From Candidula unifasciata (lineage: Eukaryota; Mollusca; Gastropoda; Stylommatophora; Geomitridae), in assembly GCA_905116865.2 (NCBI GenBank), contig CAJHNH020004524.1, positions 380,451 through 444,450 of the forward strand: 64,000 bases of DNA, read 5' to 3'. The translations under genes were made by a program, and so were the position numbers. Shown piece after piece: positions 42,512 to 54,335 of this stretch (positions are counted from its first letter, which is position 1; each line of letters starts with the position of its first letter). The notes under the pieces are model-generated. The model saw nothing but the letters and a program-made list of their open reading frames with translations, searched no databases and was not told where the DNA came from.

Positions 42512-42640
42512 AGGCAGCAGTTCTGAACCTGTGGGTTGCCACCCCTTTGGGGGTCGAATGACGTTTTCACAGGGGTCGCATAAGAACATCAGAAAACACA
42601 TCACCAAAGTTATAAAGTAAAAATGAAAATATTCGTTTCT
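42512..42640. mobile_element. hAT-type MITE fragment
   Basis: GCAGTTCTGAACCTGTGGGT, ACCCCTTTGGGGGTCGAATG, TTTTCACAGGGGTCGCATAA and GAACATCAGAAAACACATC follow the order of widespread non-autonomous hAT elements known from several animal phyla. The right end is not defined. It directly follows TACAGTGCAGACACCTTAAG (a TA-MITE-like end). Confidence 0.55.
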
Positions 42641-42851
42641 GATGGAGTCTTCAAAGCTACAGCAACCACTAAGCTGTTTGCAATGATCTTCATAAAAAGC
42701 TGTTATTTTTTTGATTTGCCATTCCTTTACTTCTGTTTGGAATCATGGGAAATTGGGCCCCAGGCCCTACACATAGATTTCAGGCAATTTTTGCCATGTA
42801 CAATAACTTTTGCTATGATGATTTAGTTAGTCACTGATATTTATTCACGTA

Positions 42852-43130
42852 GTCACCGTGGCGGAGTGGCTAGACACTTGCCGCAGGTTGGAAGGTCATG
42901 GGTTCAAGCCTTGACGGAGCCAGACTTTTTTTTTCAAAAATGACCTTGGCTCCCAGGTCGACCCAGCCTTGATTGGGTACCGGGTGCAGTCCTGGAATGT
43001 AAAGGCGGCCGGTGCAATTCTGACCCCATCACCCATCTTGTGCCGATTGGTCTATTAAATATGTCTAGCCCTTTATGCCCTGTATGCCTAAAGGCATGGA
43101 AAAGTGTCCCTTACTTTTTACTTTTATTCA
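42852..43130 (+). mobile_element. SINE-A, full length
   Basis: A box GTGGCGGAGTGGCTAGACAC, B box region GGTCATGGGTTCAAGCCTTG, T-rich joint, then GGCTCCCAGGTCGACCCAGC, GTCCTGGAATGTAAAGGCGG, GATTGGTCTATTAAATATGT and the tail CCTTACTTTTTACTTTT. Best A box of the family. Confidence 0.88.
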
Positions 43131-43329
43131 CTCACATGGAAATCGCATCCAAACCATGTTTTATAGACATATTATGCTTTCTGTTCTTGTAATTCCAAAT
43201 CCTAGACAAAAGCTGCTAGCCTTGTATTGCTGCTGATAATTCAATATCTTATTCTTCAGGATTGTTTCTCATAATATGCCAGTATTGGAGTGACTTGTTA
43301 GATCAGAGTTGTGTTTATCAACATTTGAA

Positions 43330-43610
43330 AGCACAATTTTGCAAGGAAATTATGTTAATCTTTTTGAAACAAATAATCTACATTTCAGAACAATTCTCAT
43401 TACTTTCCAAACAAATATTATAAGTAACTTTTGTAGGGAAATATTCATTAACATGTCCAGTTATCACTAACTTTTGCATACAAATTATCGTTAACATTTG
43501 TATGCAGATTATCCTTAACTTATCCAAATTATCAATAACTTCTTGAAATTGTCATTAACTTTTCCAAGGAAATTATCATTTACTTTTTCAATAAACCTGT
43601 GCGCATGGAT
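43330..43610. repeat. Degenerate tandem repeat, about 30 bp
   Basis: Recurring AAATTATCATTAACTTTTGC-like units with drifting sequence, about eight copies. Confidence 0.7.
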
Positions 43611-43954
43611 TAAAAAGTAGATCCGGGATATGATGTAACTGAGTAAATTCTTAGGTCATGGATTAAAAAGTAGATTCAGAATTGACTTTATTAGGTGATT
43701 GTTAGCATTTACTCATTGTAGTTTTATTCTCTTCATCTGTGGTTATGAACTCAGGAAGTTAAATATATATGACTATGCCTTTATATATTTGAAAACAATA
43801 TTGCTTGCTCAATTTTGTAACAGTTCCTTTCTTACATTTCTTGAATGATGATAAGATGTATATGTTTGTTTTCATTTGATGCATGTAAAAACTGTTTGTG
43901 CTAATGTACGCTTATACTCAGCTGCGGAGGATCTATTTACTTGCTGATTATCTG

Positions 43955-44110
43955 TTTGTGTGTGTGCGTGCATGTGTGTGCATGCGTGTGAATCTATGTG
44001 TGTGTTTTATTATCTCTCTATATATATATATATGTGTGTGTATATACATATATCTGTGTGTGTGTGGGTATATATATCTGTGTATCTACCTGTCTTTTTC
44101 CCTCTCCCTC
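43955..44110. repeat. TG/TA-rich microsatellite
   Basis: Mixed TGTG and TATA alternating tracts. The overlapping frames here are low-complexity artefacts. Confidence 0.85.
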
Positions 44111-44397
44111 CCTCACTATATGGCTCTTTTCTCTCCATCTCCATCTTTCTGTTTCTCTCCAATCTCCCTAGAGCCCACTCTGTCCAATGTTGATGCATTA
44201 GTCATTGAACGTATATGTAAAGACAGGTGAATCTGTCATAAGAAATCAGTTATTTTTGGACAGAGAAAATATTGGGATTATTAACTAACTAGCGTATAAA
44301 ACAATGAATATGTCAGAGATATGTTTGTTGCCTTCAGTTTCGAAAAAGCAAGTATAGACTACAGACAGTTTCTTGTTAAATATATGTAATATATATG

Positions 44398-44645
44398 AGG
44401 GTCTCCATGGCCAAGTGGTTGAGCCTTTTGCCTCATGCAAAGTCGTGGGTTCATTTCACGGCTGCGTCAGTCAGTTAACCAGTGCAATTTTTACGGAGAT
44501 CACTGGGGATCATCACCATAGCTACGTTGTTCGTGCTCTGTGAGATTCTCTTGGCAAGTGGCTAGCCCTTCTGCAGAGAGAAACTGAGCCCTATAGGATC
44601 AAACCTGGTGCAATGAACTCGATTCTTTCTCCTTGACCTTTAACC
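44398..44645 (+). mobile_element. SINE-B, full length
   Basis: GGGTCTCCATGGCCAAGTGG (canonical A box TGGCCAAGTGG), AAAGTCGTGGGTTCATTTCA (B box), body GGAGATCACTGGGGATCATC, GCAAGTGGCTAGCCCTTCTG and end GGTGCAATGAACTCGATTC. Matches the minus-strand copies at 30,040-30,290 and 58,520-58,810. Confidence 0.85.
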
Positions 44646-45029
44646 TTTATGTGTATTATACTAATTTGTTAGTATTGTAAAGAGGCAGAAAATGTGTACC
44701 ACGTTACGAGGTGAGAAAAATTGAAAACATTTTCATAAATTGAGTTTACAGCATGTTCTTATTTTCTGAGTTGTGAGATAACCGTTGTTGGAAGTTTTAC
44801 AGATGACAGATCATCTTGAAGAATTCGGTGCCTTTATTATTTCTGTTCTGTAATACTTTTCTTTCACCTTATTTTATAGTTTAATAAATACATTTCTATT
44901 TGTAAACTATTGTCAAATATTTGTGATTATTCAAACATTATGTTTGAAATCATACAACCTGTCATTTCTTGTTAATTATGTCCATTTCTCCTCTTTTATC
45001 ATTGAAGTTTACAGAAGATATCCTAGAGA

Positions 45030-45160
45030 AATGGCTAGCCATATATCATTTCATTGTTTCATGGCTAGCCATATATCATTTCATTGTTTCATGGCTAGCC
45101 ATACATCATTTCATTGTTTCATGGCTAGCCATATATCATTTCATTGTTTCATGGCTAGCT
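45030..45160. repeat. 30-bp minisatellite, four copies
   Basis: Unit ATGGCTAGCCATATATCATT + TCATTGTTTC with one substitution among the copies. Recent by its uniformity. Confidence 0.93.
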
Positions 45161-45415
45161 TTTATCTATGGGTATGCCCAGTGTGCTATGATGTTTATTC
45201 TTAAATCAGTAAATCTGTATCATTTAGTTCTAGGTGACCAACTGGTCAAAGTGGTAGTTTAGCTGAGTAATTTAGTTGTAAATTCATAGACGTAGTCGAG
45301 GTTTCAGCATCACAGCAGTCGGGTTTCCCCATACTTGCTTCATTCCTGTGCCAGTGAAATTGTAAATTATCAGCTAGTAATTCAGCCAAAGGTATTATTG
45401 TTTTGTAAAATTCTT

Positions 45416-45660
45416 CTTCTTCTTCTTTCGTTCACCTGAAATAAATTGTCTATATCAACATTTGTGTTTCTCATGTAAATTTAACTGTCATTCTTAGTTT
45501 GTTCAGTGGTTCATAGAGTTTACATTTCACTGTTGTTCTTTCTGGCCAAAAGATTTGCCCTAATATGTCAAGTTCCGTGCATTCCTGGAGTACATGTTCT
45601 GCTGTCTGAGTCACCTTTCCACAGGTGCACATGGCTGATAACCCTATCTTGAATTTGTTA
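45416..45660 (-). mobile_element. LINE-1f extreme 3' end with (GAA)n tail
   Basis: Minus strand reads NKFKIGLSAMCTCGKVTQTA + EHVLQE, FWPERTTVKCKLYEPLNKLR and a terminal TQMLI stop, followed after about 20 bases by (GAA)n. Parallel to 54,930-55,190. Confidence 0.8.
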
Positions 45661-45862
45661 ATGATCAGTTTGAGTATGTAACTTGACTGTAAATGATCAG
45701 TTGAGTATATAACTTGACTAAATTATCAGTTGAGTATATAAATTGACTGTAAATTATCAGTTGAGTATATAAATTGACTGTCAATGACGTGTGGAGTATA
45801 TAACTTGACTGTAAATGACGTGTGGAGTATATAACTTGACTGTAAATGATCTACTGTACTAG
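45661..45862. repeat. 32-bp tandem repeat
   Basis: About six copies of TGATCAGTTGAGTATATAAC + TTGACTGTAAA; the last two carry the variant TGACGTGTGGAG. Confidence 0.9.
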
Positions 45863-46890
45863 TTCTATTATTGTCATTCTCATACCATTCTGAAATCAGC
45901 CAGAAGCAACCTGCTACCAGATCACCTACAGCTGACTTCAAATGATGATATGCTAGGTTTGTCAATCTATGTTCACAAGCCCTTTGCTACAGTCTCAATA
46001 TCCACCATTAGGTAAGTAGAGATAGACTAGAAAACTGGCAGGATGAAAGTGAAAACAGAAAGATACATTTCTCAGGGATATCATCTGTAGTTGACAGTAT
46101 TAAAATACCAAGAACATATATTTTTTTTTTTTAAAGTTTGACATATACTAAATATTCTGATGTAATAATTACAACAAAGTTAACTTTTCGGGTCCAAGTA
46201 GCGCATACTTGAGTGATTAACTCATTCAATTACATCCTAAGCATCTAACAATGTTTATTGTCACCTTAATTTTTTTTTAAACATTTTTGTGTATGTTAAT
46301 TAGGTCACAGTATACTAAAAATATTTGCAATTTCCAGTTTTTTCTTTTAAATTGTGTACTTGGGATTTCTTATGGTGGTTATTTATCTCCTTACGCAACT
46401 GCTATGAAAGATTCTTGGATGAAAAGACTTAACAAAATATTAGCAGTATTACCAGGGCATTCCTGTCGTTTTTTTTCTTCAGGCAGTAAGCATACACAGA
46501 GACATAATAACACCCTTAGCTAGTTAAAGTCATGCCATATTTATGTCTATGTGGACACGTCTGGTGACATATGACCTTATGTTGGATAACTCCATGCAGA
46601 ATGATGAAGAAGAGGCTATGCATTTCTTAGAACTGATGAAATAAAGTTTGAATGAGTTAATGAGTTGTTACTGTCAGTAGTGGTTTCATGTCTTTTCCAT
46701 CTAGCATGGTTTGAATACTTACGATGCTTTGCTTGTAATCTAATAAAGGTCATTATTATTTTGAAAGATGTTAATTATCTGTAATCGTATTAGAAAACTC
46801 TGGCATATTCAGTCATGGTGGCATTAGTCAATAATATCAATATGTCATAGAAATCTACCAAAAAATGCCAATATTTCATTCAAATCACTT
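45863..46890. other. Spacer
   Basis: No exon or repeat family recognised. Confidence 0.4.
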
Positions 46891-47033
46891 TTCTTTTTTT
46901 TTTTTTTTTAGATTTTCTTTCTGTCTCACTTTTTTCTCCTTTCTTTCTGTTTCTTCTCCTTCCCCCTCCCCTCAGGTCACTCTCAATAATGTTTATGTCT
47001 CTACACATTCTTTTCTTCTTATCTCTGTCACTG

Positions 47034-47162
<129 letters not shown>

Positions 47163-47346
47163 AGTGTCTCATCTCACATTCTAACTCCTCTTACGCACAC
47201 ACATACACACACTCACTCTCTTCCTTCCTTATCCCTCTCTCTCTCACACACACACACATATATTAAAATATGTTTCACTGTTGAAGCTGGCCATTTAGGT
47301 TCCCATTATTTTCCATTCCCAAGTAAGAGAGCCTATTATCAATTAT

Positions 47347-47612
47347 CTTCTTCTTATTCACGTTCACTGGCTGTAAACTCCAGGGGAAAGTTCTGGTTGT
47401 TTGTCCACCTCTAGACTTAAGTTGCGTGTAGATCCATTTAACAGATCTGGCTTTTTTGTATGCAGATCGTTGGTTCCTTGTCTCTGAGGCAGATGCACTC
47501 AGACTCTGAAGGCAGCCCACAGTTAGCCGACTCTTACAACATGCTTGTTAGGAAGGCAGTGGGTCTTTTCTTGTTTTCCCCACAATGGGGCTTCCGCACC
47601 CACACAGGGGAA
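47347..47612 (-). mobile_element. SINE-D, near full length
   Basis: TTCTTCTTATTCACGTTCAC, GGCTGTAAACTCCAGGGGAA, AGTTCTGGTTGTTTGTCCAC, GCAGATCGTTGGTTCCTTGT, GAGGCAGATGCACTCAGACT, ACAACATGCTTGTTAGGAAG and CACCCACACAGGGGAA in order. Confidence 0.85.
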
Positions 47613-48381
47613 TAATAAATGATAAGTCTCCCTAAAACGAAGCAACTGTTTGGTATTTCATCATGACAGAATAAACTAGAAGCTTCCTGTAAGTATCTAA
47701 TGAAGTTGTCACTGAGCTTTTATAATCTTCTGTAAACTGGTAAAGCTCAGTAAAATTCCAGGTGAAAACTCATTCTGTATACCAATTGCTATTTTCAGAG
47801 ATAAACGCAACCATTTTAATTTTAACTGTGAAGGTCACAAGGAAAATTAAGAACAGCAGGTAAACTTGTGTCTTACTGTGAACCTTACGTACAAACACCA
47901 GCTTTAATGGTCATCTATCACCAAGTGTCTTTAATCAGTTCATTCATTGTATATTTGTATGACTTTCCACACCAGTCGTCTCCATTCTTCAAAACCTAAC
48001 AAGCCACTGTCTTTATTTATCATCTGATACTGTTTTGATTAAATTTGTTTCTGAAATGTAATATTTTCTCTCACTTTATTTGCCTTATTTGCTTGTTGTT
48101 CTTGGTATGTACTGCTGAGCCAGTTTGCTAACTTGTATTACTTGTTTTAGTTGTTGTTAGTGTAAGTTTTATCAGTGTTTGTCTAATATTTGTGAAGTTT
48201 GTTCAGAATAGTCAGTCTTAAGTGTGCAGTCCTTCTTTATTGTAGAAGACAGCTAGCTGTGTATTTAGTATTGTCAATGTAAGTTGTGGTCATTTGGATC
48301 ATATTTGGATATTTGTATTGGATATTTATGCTAGGACACTGTGAAGGTTGTCCAACCTTTTTTTATCAATTGTGATTTAGT
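47613..48381. other. Spacer
   Basis: No exon or repeat family recognised. Confidence 0.4.
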
Positions 48382-48431
<50 letters not shown>

Positions 48432-48606
48432 TAAGATCATCAAGTTACTTCAACAGTGTGTGTGTGTGTGTGTGTGCTTAAGATCATCAAGTTACTTCAA
48501 CAGTGTGTGTGTGTGTGTGTGTGTGCTTAAGATCATCAAGTTACTTCAACAGTGTGTGTGTGTGTGTGTGTGTGTGTGCTTAAGATCATCAAGTTACTTC
48601 AACAGA
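48382..48606. repeat. Compound repeat: (TG)n plus a constant 27-bp spacer, four copies
   Basis: CTTAAGATCATCAAGTTACT + TCAACAG is repeated four times without change, each preceded by a TG run of different length (about 24, 10, 11 and 14 units). The spacer is identical while the TG run varies. Confidence 0.95.
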
Positions 48607-49100
48607 TTTGTTAACTTCAACAAAAATGTACTTCAGCAGATGTGTTAGCTATAATGAGAGTGTACCTATACAGATTTTAACTCTTTGAGTCCCAAGGAAC
48701 GCATCATACGTAATGTGTGTACCCCAGCAGAATTTTAAACTGTAATGTGTGTACCTCAACAGAATTATAAACTGTATTGTGTGTTCCTCTACAGATTTTA
48801 AATTGTAATGTTTATACCTCAGTAGAATTCTAAACTGTAATGTATGTACCTCTACAGATTTTAAACTGTAATTTGTGTACCACTACTGATTTTAAACTGT
48901 AGTGAGAGTGTATATCTACAGATTTGTTAACTCTAAAGTGTACTTCTACAGATTTTAAACTGTAATATGAGTGTATCTCTGCAGATGCATTAACTGTAAT
49001 GAGAGTGCGCATATTATGATTTTTAACAATAATGAAAGTGTACCTCCATACATTTGTTAAGAATAATGAAAGTGCTTGTATACAGGTTCGATAAGTGATA
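48607..49100. repeat. Degenerate 31-34-bp tandem repeat with TTAA-MITE end inside
   Basis: Units like TAATGTGTGTACCTCTACAG + ATTTTAAACTG recur about 14 times with drift. At 48,677-48,710 TTAACTCTTTGAGTCCCAAG + GAACGCATCATACG is a solo TTAA-MITE end inserted into the array. Confidence 0.8.
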
Positions 49101-49335
49101 AGAAAATAGCTATACAGTTTTTTTTTTTTTAAACAGCAGTGAAAGTCTGCCTGTGTGGAATTGTGAACTGTGTTGAGAATGTACCTATTACAAATAGTTA
49201 CTCACATCTCAACAAGGTAATTGCCACAGTATTTTAAATTTAAAAAAACAAACAAAAAACTAGTCAGTTTTACGATAATGAAAATAAATAACTAAGCATA
49301 TAAAGAGATAGAGGCTAACAGCTGAGTAAATACTG

Positions 49336-49535
49336 TTGACGGAGAATGGCATGGAAGTAATGAGTCATCAATTTTTATTTTGCATAATCTTCAAGATTTT
49401 TGATAAGTTTTCACTAGTTTTCAAACGCGACAGTGACGGACATTTTGTTGCTGTCCACTTGCCCAGAAATGGAGCATTTATGGGGCAACCTGTCCGCCAT
49501 GATGTTGGAACCTTGATTAACGACTAACAGCTGTA
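49336..49535. repeat. Dispersed repeat shared with 1,838-1,950
   Basis: TTTTCACTAGTTTTCAAACG, GACATTTTGTTGCTGTCCAC and GATGTTGGAACCTTGATTAA match the first region in order. The 63-codon frame could be a coding scrap of an unknown element; no motif recognised. Confidence 0.45.
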
Positions 49536-49619
49536 ATAGTTAAATTAAATTGTTCGGTGTAAATCAGTTAATTTTGTTCATTTTATACAAAATAAAACAA
49601 TGATAGAATGACTACATGC

Positions 49620-50502
49620 AGACATTATCCATGTATCTTATAGATGATGTTGAAAACTGTTCCGATTGCAAACATTATAGTGTAGCTAGTATTACAGACA
49701 GAGTACTGCTCTCTTCTGATCTGGCAGCTGTTGAAGCATGCATTGTTCCAAGCGAATTGCCTTACCTTTGCAGTTAGTACACTGGGCCCAGAGGGGTTAT
49801 CTTGTTGCTTGTGCAACACATGGACTCTATAATTATGCCCAGGCTTTGTGCTGTGGACACCAGCAAACACATCCCTGGCCTTGATTGATATCACCATGGA
49901 TGGTGGCTCCCATGCCTTTCTATAGCAGAATGGAACAGTGTGATCTAGAAAGATGGAAGGTGCCTACAACAATATTTACAAATGCGTGTTCTAATGCTAT
50001 TGCTGCCTTGAAAATTTTGCTAACTGTGTTTGATTATAAATAGTTTTATGTAAGTTTTCAAACACAAATGTCACTGTATAATGAATACATTATTTGTAGA
50101 GTGCATCCCCTTATAGTCAGATATGATTGAATGATGCTGCTGTGGTTATTGCTCTTATTATTGTGATAAACCTGATATCTCTGTATCACATGTTGTGTAT
50201 CATGTTCACCTGTTAACTCATTATATACCAAGAACATCATCATAAATTGGTCTCTGTGATTAAATGCTTACATTTTCTGCACTCATATGTAATGTAATCT
50301 ACATTAAAATATTTAGATACTGCAGACATTGTATATGTTTTAGGTAAAAACTTCAGTTGGTTTGGTCATGAATAAAACATGTGTATGGCTTCTTTATAAT
50401 GAAGATTGGCTACAGTGTACCTCTCTTGCTGTCAGGGGAGGGGGATGGGGGGATATTATGTGGTGAGTCTCCAATTTCTTTCCATGTGTGATTCTTGTAT
50501 TA
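49620..50502. other. Spacer with a diverged repeat
   Basis: 49,850-49,970 resembles 32,390-32,510 of the EcR 3' region. No exon recognised. Confidence 0.4.
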
Positions 50503-50660
50503 AAGGTCCCAATAGCCCGTCTTCAGATTTATTGGGTATATAGGGCTAGACTTATATTTTATATACCTGTGGGCACTTGGTGGGTTATATGGCCAACATC
50601 ACGCCACTATTTAAAGCTGGGAAGATCTTGGAGCCAAAGTGATTTCTGAAGAAAGTCTGA
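50503..50660 (-). mobile_element. SINE-A, 3' half
   Basis: GGGTATATAGGGCTAGACTT, ATATTTTATATACCTGTGGG, CACTTGGTGGGTTATATGGC, CAACATCACGCCACTATTTA and AAAGCTGGGAAGATCTTGGA. Confidence 0.75.
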
Positions 50661-50755
50661 CTGACTCTTATAACACTGTCCGAAAAAAAAAATGTTTGGT
50701 CTTAAAGAAGTCCCAAATTAAGGTAATATGGTTTGCTTGGTATCAAATGGGTTAG

Positions 50756-50891
50756 CTCTTTGAGTCCAAGTGGGTTTAGCACCAGAGGCCAAATGAGTGG
50801 TAAAGAGATGTAAAATTGGCACATCTTGCGTTCACTGGCCTTCTAGGTAGGGACCTATGAACGTATGATATGTTTCTTGAGACTGAATGAG
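50756..50891. mobile_element. TTAA-flanked MITE, opposite orientation to 18,967
   Basis: Ends CTCTTTGAGTCCA and a diverged TTGAGACTGAATGAG; flanks TTAG (mutated) at 50,752 and TTAA at 50,892. The interior TAGGTAGGGACCTATGAACG matches 18,967-19,104 in reverse orientation. Confidence 0.75.
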
Positions 50892-51179
50892 TTAATGTCA
50901 TTTTACCTCTTTCCACCATTGGTAGGGACCTCTCCATCTTTTCAGATGATAGTGCTACAGTGCACCAATGAGAGGCATGGGAATCACAGATCATGGCGAT
51001 GGCAGTCTTGACCAGGAAGACCCGCTCACGTCGACAAGAGTCTGTAGCACGGATCTTAGACAGTAATGTAGAGACCATTTGTTGCCCATGCAGTATGGTC
51101 CCTCTCTCAGCCTGCTGTGCTTACTCCTAAGGAAAGGAAACACAGGTTTGTTACTTCACTTACATTCTGTTAAAATAAA

Positions 51180-51345
51180 GGACCCATCACCTTGAAGCAT
51201 ATTGGACATAAGTTGCTAGCCTTGTCTTGTTATTGAACCATCAGTACTCATTGGAGGTGTGGTCAGTATCAAGCCAACCACCTTTATTTTCCAAGTCATT
51301 TCCTCATACACATTCTAGACTGGATTGACACACAGTGTAACTCTT
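51180..51345 (-). mobile_element. SINE-A, strongly diverged
   Basis: GGTGTGGTCAGTATCAAGCC, CACCTTTATTTTCCAAGTCA and ATTCTAGACTGGATTGACAC follow the SINE-A reverse-complement order with many substitutions, so this is an old copy. Confidence 0.5.
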
Positions 51346-51744
51346 GGCCAACATGATAATTACAACACCGACAGAATGCCAGTTAATCTAACCATCATAT
51401 ATTCAATGGACTACTGACTGAAAAAGAATGCATTACTTCACTTTTTAGTATTAAGTTATACAAATGTCATCATCTTTTCCTTTAGTTAGAATTCGCCTAC
51501 ATCTACACTTGTGTTTCTTACATGAACCACATTGCTTGCAGGTTCTACAGGGCAGATTGGCATCCATGTTTCAACAGGCTATGGAATGTGCCTCTCTGAG
51601 CTGTTTTGAGTACAGTGTTGTAGAATGAATTCATTTGATATAACTTGTGGGACAACTGTATCAAAACGCAGCATTGTTAGCTTCTGTAAATATGATTGAA
51701 ATGTACAGATGGAACCTATGTGTCCCATTTCATCAAGGCAGATA

Positions 51745-51895
51745 CAGTTTGTTCACCCAGAGTTGGGAACAGTTTGTTCACCCAGAGTTGGGAACAGTTT
51801 GTTCACCCAGAGTTGGGAACAGTTTGTTCACCCAGAGTTGGGAACAGTTTGTTCACCCAGAGTTGGGAACAGTTTGTTCACCCAGAGGTGGCAAT
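51745..51895. repeat. 25-bp minisatellite, six copies
   Basis: Unit CAGTTTGTTCACCCAGAGTT + GGGAA, identical in almost all copies. It lies inside a 178-codon frame (51,647-52,183) that has no domain. Confidence 0.95.
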
Positions 51896-52439
51896 CAGGT
51901 CAATATAATACTCCTGCTGAGCATAATACATTTCATCACTGATAAAGAAGAGTACATTTTCTCATTTAGTATTTGCAGTTGTTGTGCAGTCAAAAAACAA
52001 AAATACAAGTATTGTGAATATCTTACACTTATGGCAACTAACAGAAGTAATAAAGTGGTGGTATTGGCTTGCCAATGTCGTGTTAGAGTACTTTTGTTTC
52101 TCACTCATTGTATTTGTATTGTGCTGACGTCAACATTACAGGGACTCATGTGGAAATGTTGTCTGGGATATGCAGGAGTGTGAGGAAATGAAGAGATTTT
52201 TTGGGCTGCAAAAGCGATAGCTACAGGAATACTTGTAATGGACAAAGGAGACATTCTGAAGACCATTTATGAATGAATACTGATAGAAGACACAAGGCTA
52301 ATAAATGAAATAACATGTGTAAGAATTTGTGAACAAGGAAAGAGTTGGGGATCAGGTAAGGAAGGACACATGAGAATAAAAGAATGAGTTTATAGTCAGT
52401 GGGCTACGGGAACAGTTAGCATCTAACCATGGGACAAAT
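51896..52439. other. Spacer
   Basis: No exon or repeat family recognised. Confidence 0.4.
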
Positions 52440-52798
52440 ATGCTGCAGGAAACAGAGCATTTATTGGTATGCCCGGTGTGCTATGATGTCGATTCTCAAA
52501 TCAGTGAATTAAAGATATGCGGAATAGAGGGGGCGGGTCTTCGAGCACACCTGTACAGGATAGGCATAAAAGAATCTGCTGCCTGTGATTGTGGAGCAGA
52601 AAGACAGACCCCTGAGCACATACTACAGTACTCCCCTACCTCTCCCAGCAAAGACTGGATCTGGCCCAGGGGATCCACATTCCAAGAGAAGCTATGGGGG
52701 ACCGGTGGCGACCTTAAACGCACAATCCTATTTTTGACCCAGACGGGACTCAATGTGTAGCATGACCGATGTCGAACGCAGAAGAAGAAGAAGAAGGG
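52440..52798 (+). mobile_element. LINE-1f 3' end with coding terminus and (AGA)n tail
   Basis: Reads LRAHLYRIGIKESAACDCGA, ERQTPEHILQ, STFQEKLWGTGGDLKRTILF and LTQTGLNV then TAG at 52,758. The CxCG...H segment is the Cys/His element after RNase H. After the stop only about 22 bases (ending GTCGAACGC) precede (AGA)n at 52,779. This defines the 3' end of the LINE-1f family. 5'-truncated. Confidence 0.85.
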
Positions 52799-52942
52799 GG
52801 CCGGTCTCAATGTAAGCCACACTGAAGTAATCAGGCCATTTTCCTCACACTCTGAAGACTGTGGGTTCGTACCATAGATGTGCTGGGAATCTACTCGTCC
52901 ATTACATGCATACATATTCACTAATAAGAATGAATGCTCAGA

Positions 52943-53375
52943 CTAAACCCTAATCGCTTGAAGCTGTAGTTCTTCACTGTCCCATCGAGACATGTCAACC
53001 TCCAACACCCTTATGCTGTCACGTACAAGCATGGCCAGTCCCAAATGGCGCCTGTTGTAATAACAGTTGTATCCAGCTATCCGTAGCGCTCCATCACCAA
53101 GGCGCGTCTCCTGCAAGGCCACGTTATCTGATCTGTACACTAGGTTATCAATAGTCGCCCCACCTTGTCTGATGCTTGCGAAGTTCCAATATACAATTTG
53201 AAAGTTGTTGAGGTATACACGGACGAATTTGAGCCGATTTCTTCTCGCTTTCCCACATCAACCCTTTCTGCAGCACCATCCTTACCTCTGTGGGTCTTAC
53301 TTGTGCGGTCAAAACCAACACAGTGTTCCGCCATGATGACAACAAATACCTTAAATCCACCGCGCACAAACATAT
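52943..53375 (-). pseudogene. Endonuclease (EEP/APE-type) N-terminal fragment of a non-LTR element
   Basis: Minus strand from 53,140: NVALQETRLGDGALRIAGYN, CYYNRRHLGLAMLVRDSIRV and LEVDMSRWDSEELQLQAIRV. LQETRL with the catalytic Glu and GYNCYYxxRxxxGxAxLVR are the first blocks of the retrotransposon endonuclease. A stop ends the frame at 52,943 and the catalytic His/Asp blocks are absent. The sequence upstream on the same strand (to 53,375) is probably its 5' leader, in another frame. Confidence 0.75.
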
Positions 53376-53659
53376 TTTCTAGATGGTTTCAGCTTGGATG
53401 CAATAAACTCAGCACCAGCAAAAATCTGGAAAAAATTTACTTTCTTTGTTTTTTCAGCATCACACTACTATAAACAATGAACGAATTACATTCTTGTTAT
53501 GCATTAAAAAAGTGGTGGTTAGAAAACACAGCAATGGTGGCTGCCATCTTGCCTCGGAAGTACCTGACACTATATGGATAGCTGCAAATATGATGAAAAA
53601 TATCCAATTCAAAAACCCCTACCAAGTCAAAAGCAAAAATGTAATATTTATTTTTTAAC
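53376..53659. other. Spacer
   Basis: Nothing recognised. Confidence 0.4.
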
Positions 53660-53755
53660 ATTCTTCTTCTTCTTTTCCTTCTTCTTCTTCATCCTCTTTT
53701 TCTTCATCTTCTTCTTCTTCTTCATCATCATCTTCTTCTTCTTTTTCTGTCATTT
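53660..53755. repeat. (TTC)n/(TCA)n microsatellite
   Basis: Degenerate TTC and TCATCT triplets. Confidence 0.9.
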
Positions 53756-54335
53756 ATCCTCCCAACAAAATCATAGGCCCTTCTGTTCTTTGCTCATCCC
53801 TTGCCATTCTCCATCCTTTGAACTTCACTCTCTAGCTCTCTTTTCCTTATGTTTTTTTATTTTTTTTTATTTAGTCCGCCTTGATTTTTGTGGGTTCCAA
53901 AATAATATTACATTTTTTACTTTACGATTTCACATACAAAATTAAAAATATAGTGGCATATAGAGGAACAAAAATGAATATTTTTATTTGTCAGGTTATC
54001 AATTTGTCAAGTTTGTTGGAATAACTTCAAACATTATCCTTCAGTAGAAATTCTGGCTTGTCTCTGTAAATGGTTGTACCTTCATCATGTCAGGCTGGAT
54101 CATAACTGTTTCCAGCAGTAAAGATGTATACTTTCTGTCCACTTTGCCTGTACTGTCACCCTTGACCATGAATGTCTTGTCAGTGCCTTGAAAGGCCTCA
54201 CTTTGTCCATGCTTATAGACATAGGACACATCTCAGAAACTAGAGAGAAAAAAAATCTCAGTTAAATATCACTTTCCAAAAACTGGTTATAATAATCTAT
54301 GATAATTTAGCTAATAAAACACAACCTGAAATAAT
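53756..54335. other. Spacer
   Basis: No exon or repeat family recognised. Confidence 0.4.

Noticed and set aside
42852..42925. Functional tRNA gene at the head of a SINE-A
   Set aside because: A and B boxes are good, but the sequence continues directly into the SINE body, and many copies exist.
51647..52183. 178-codon frame as a gene
   Set aside because: It starts next to and runs through the 25-bp minisatellite; the rest has no domain or splice signals.
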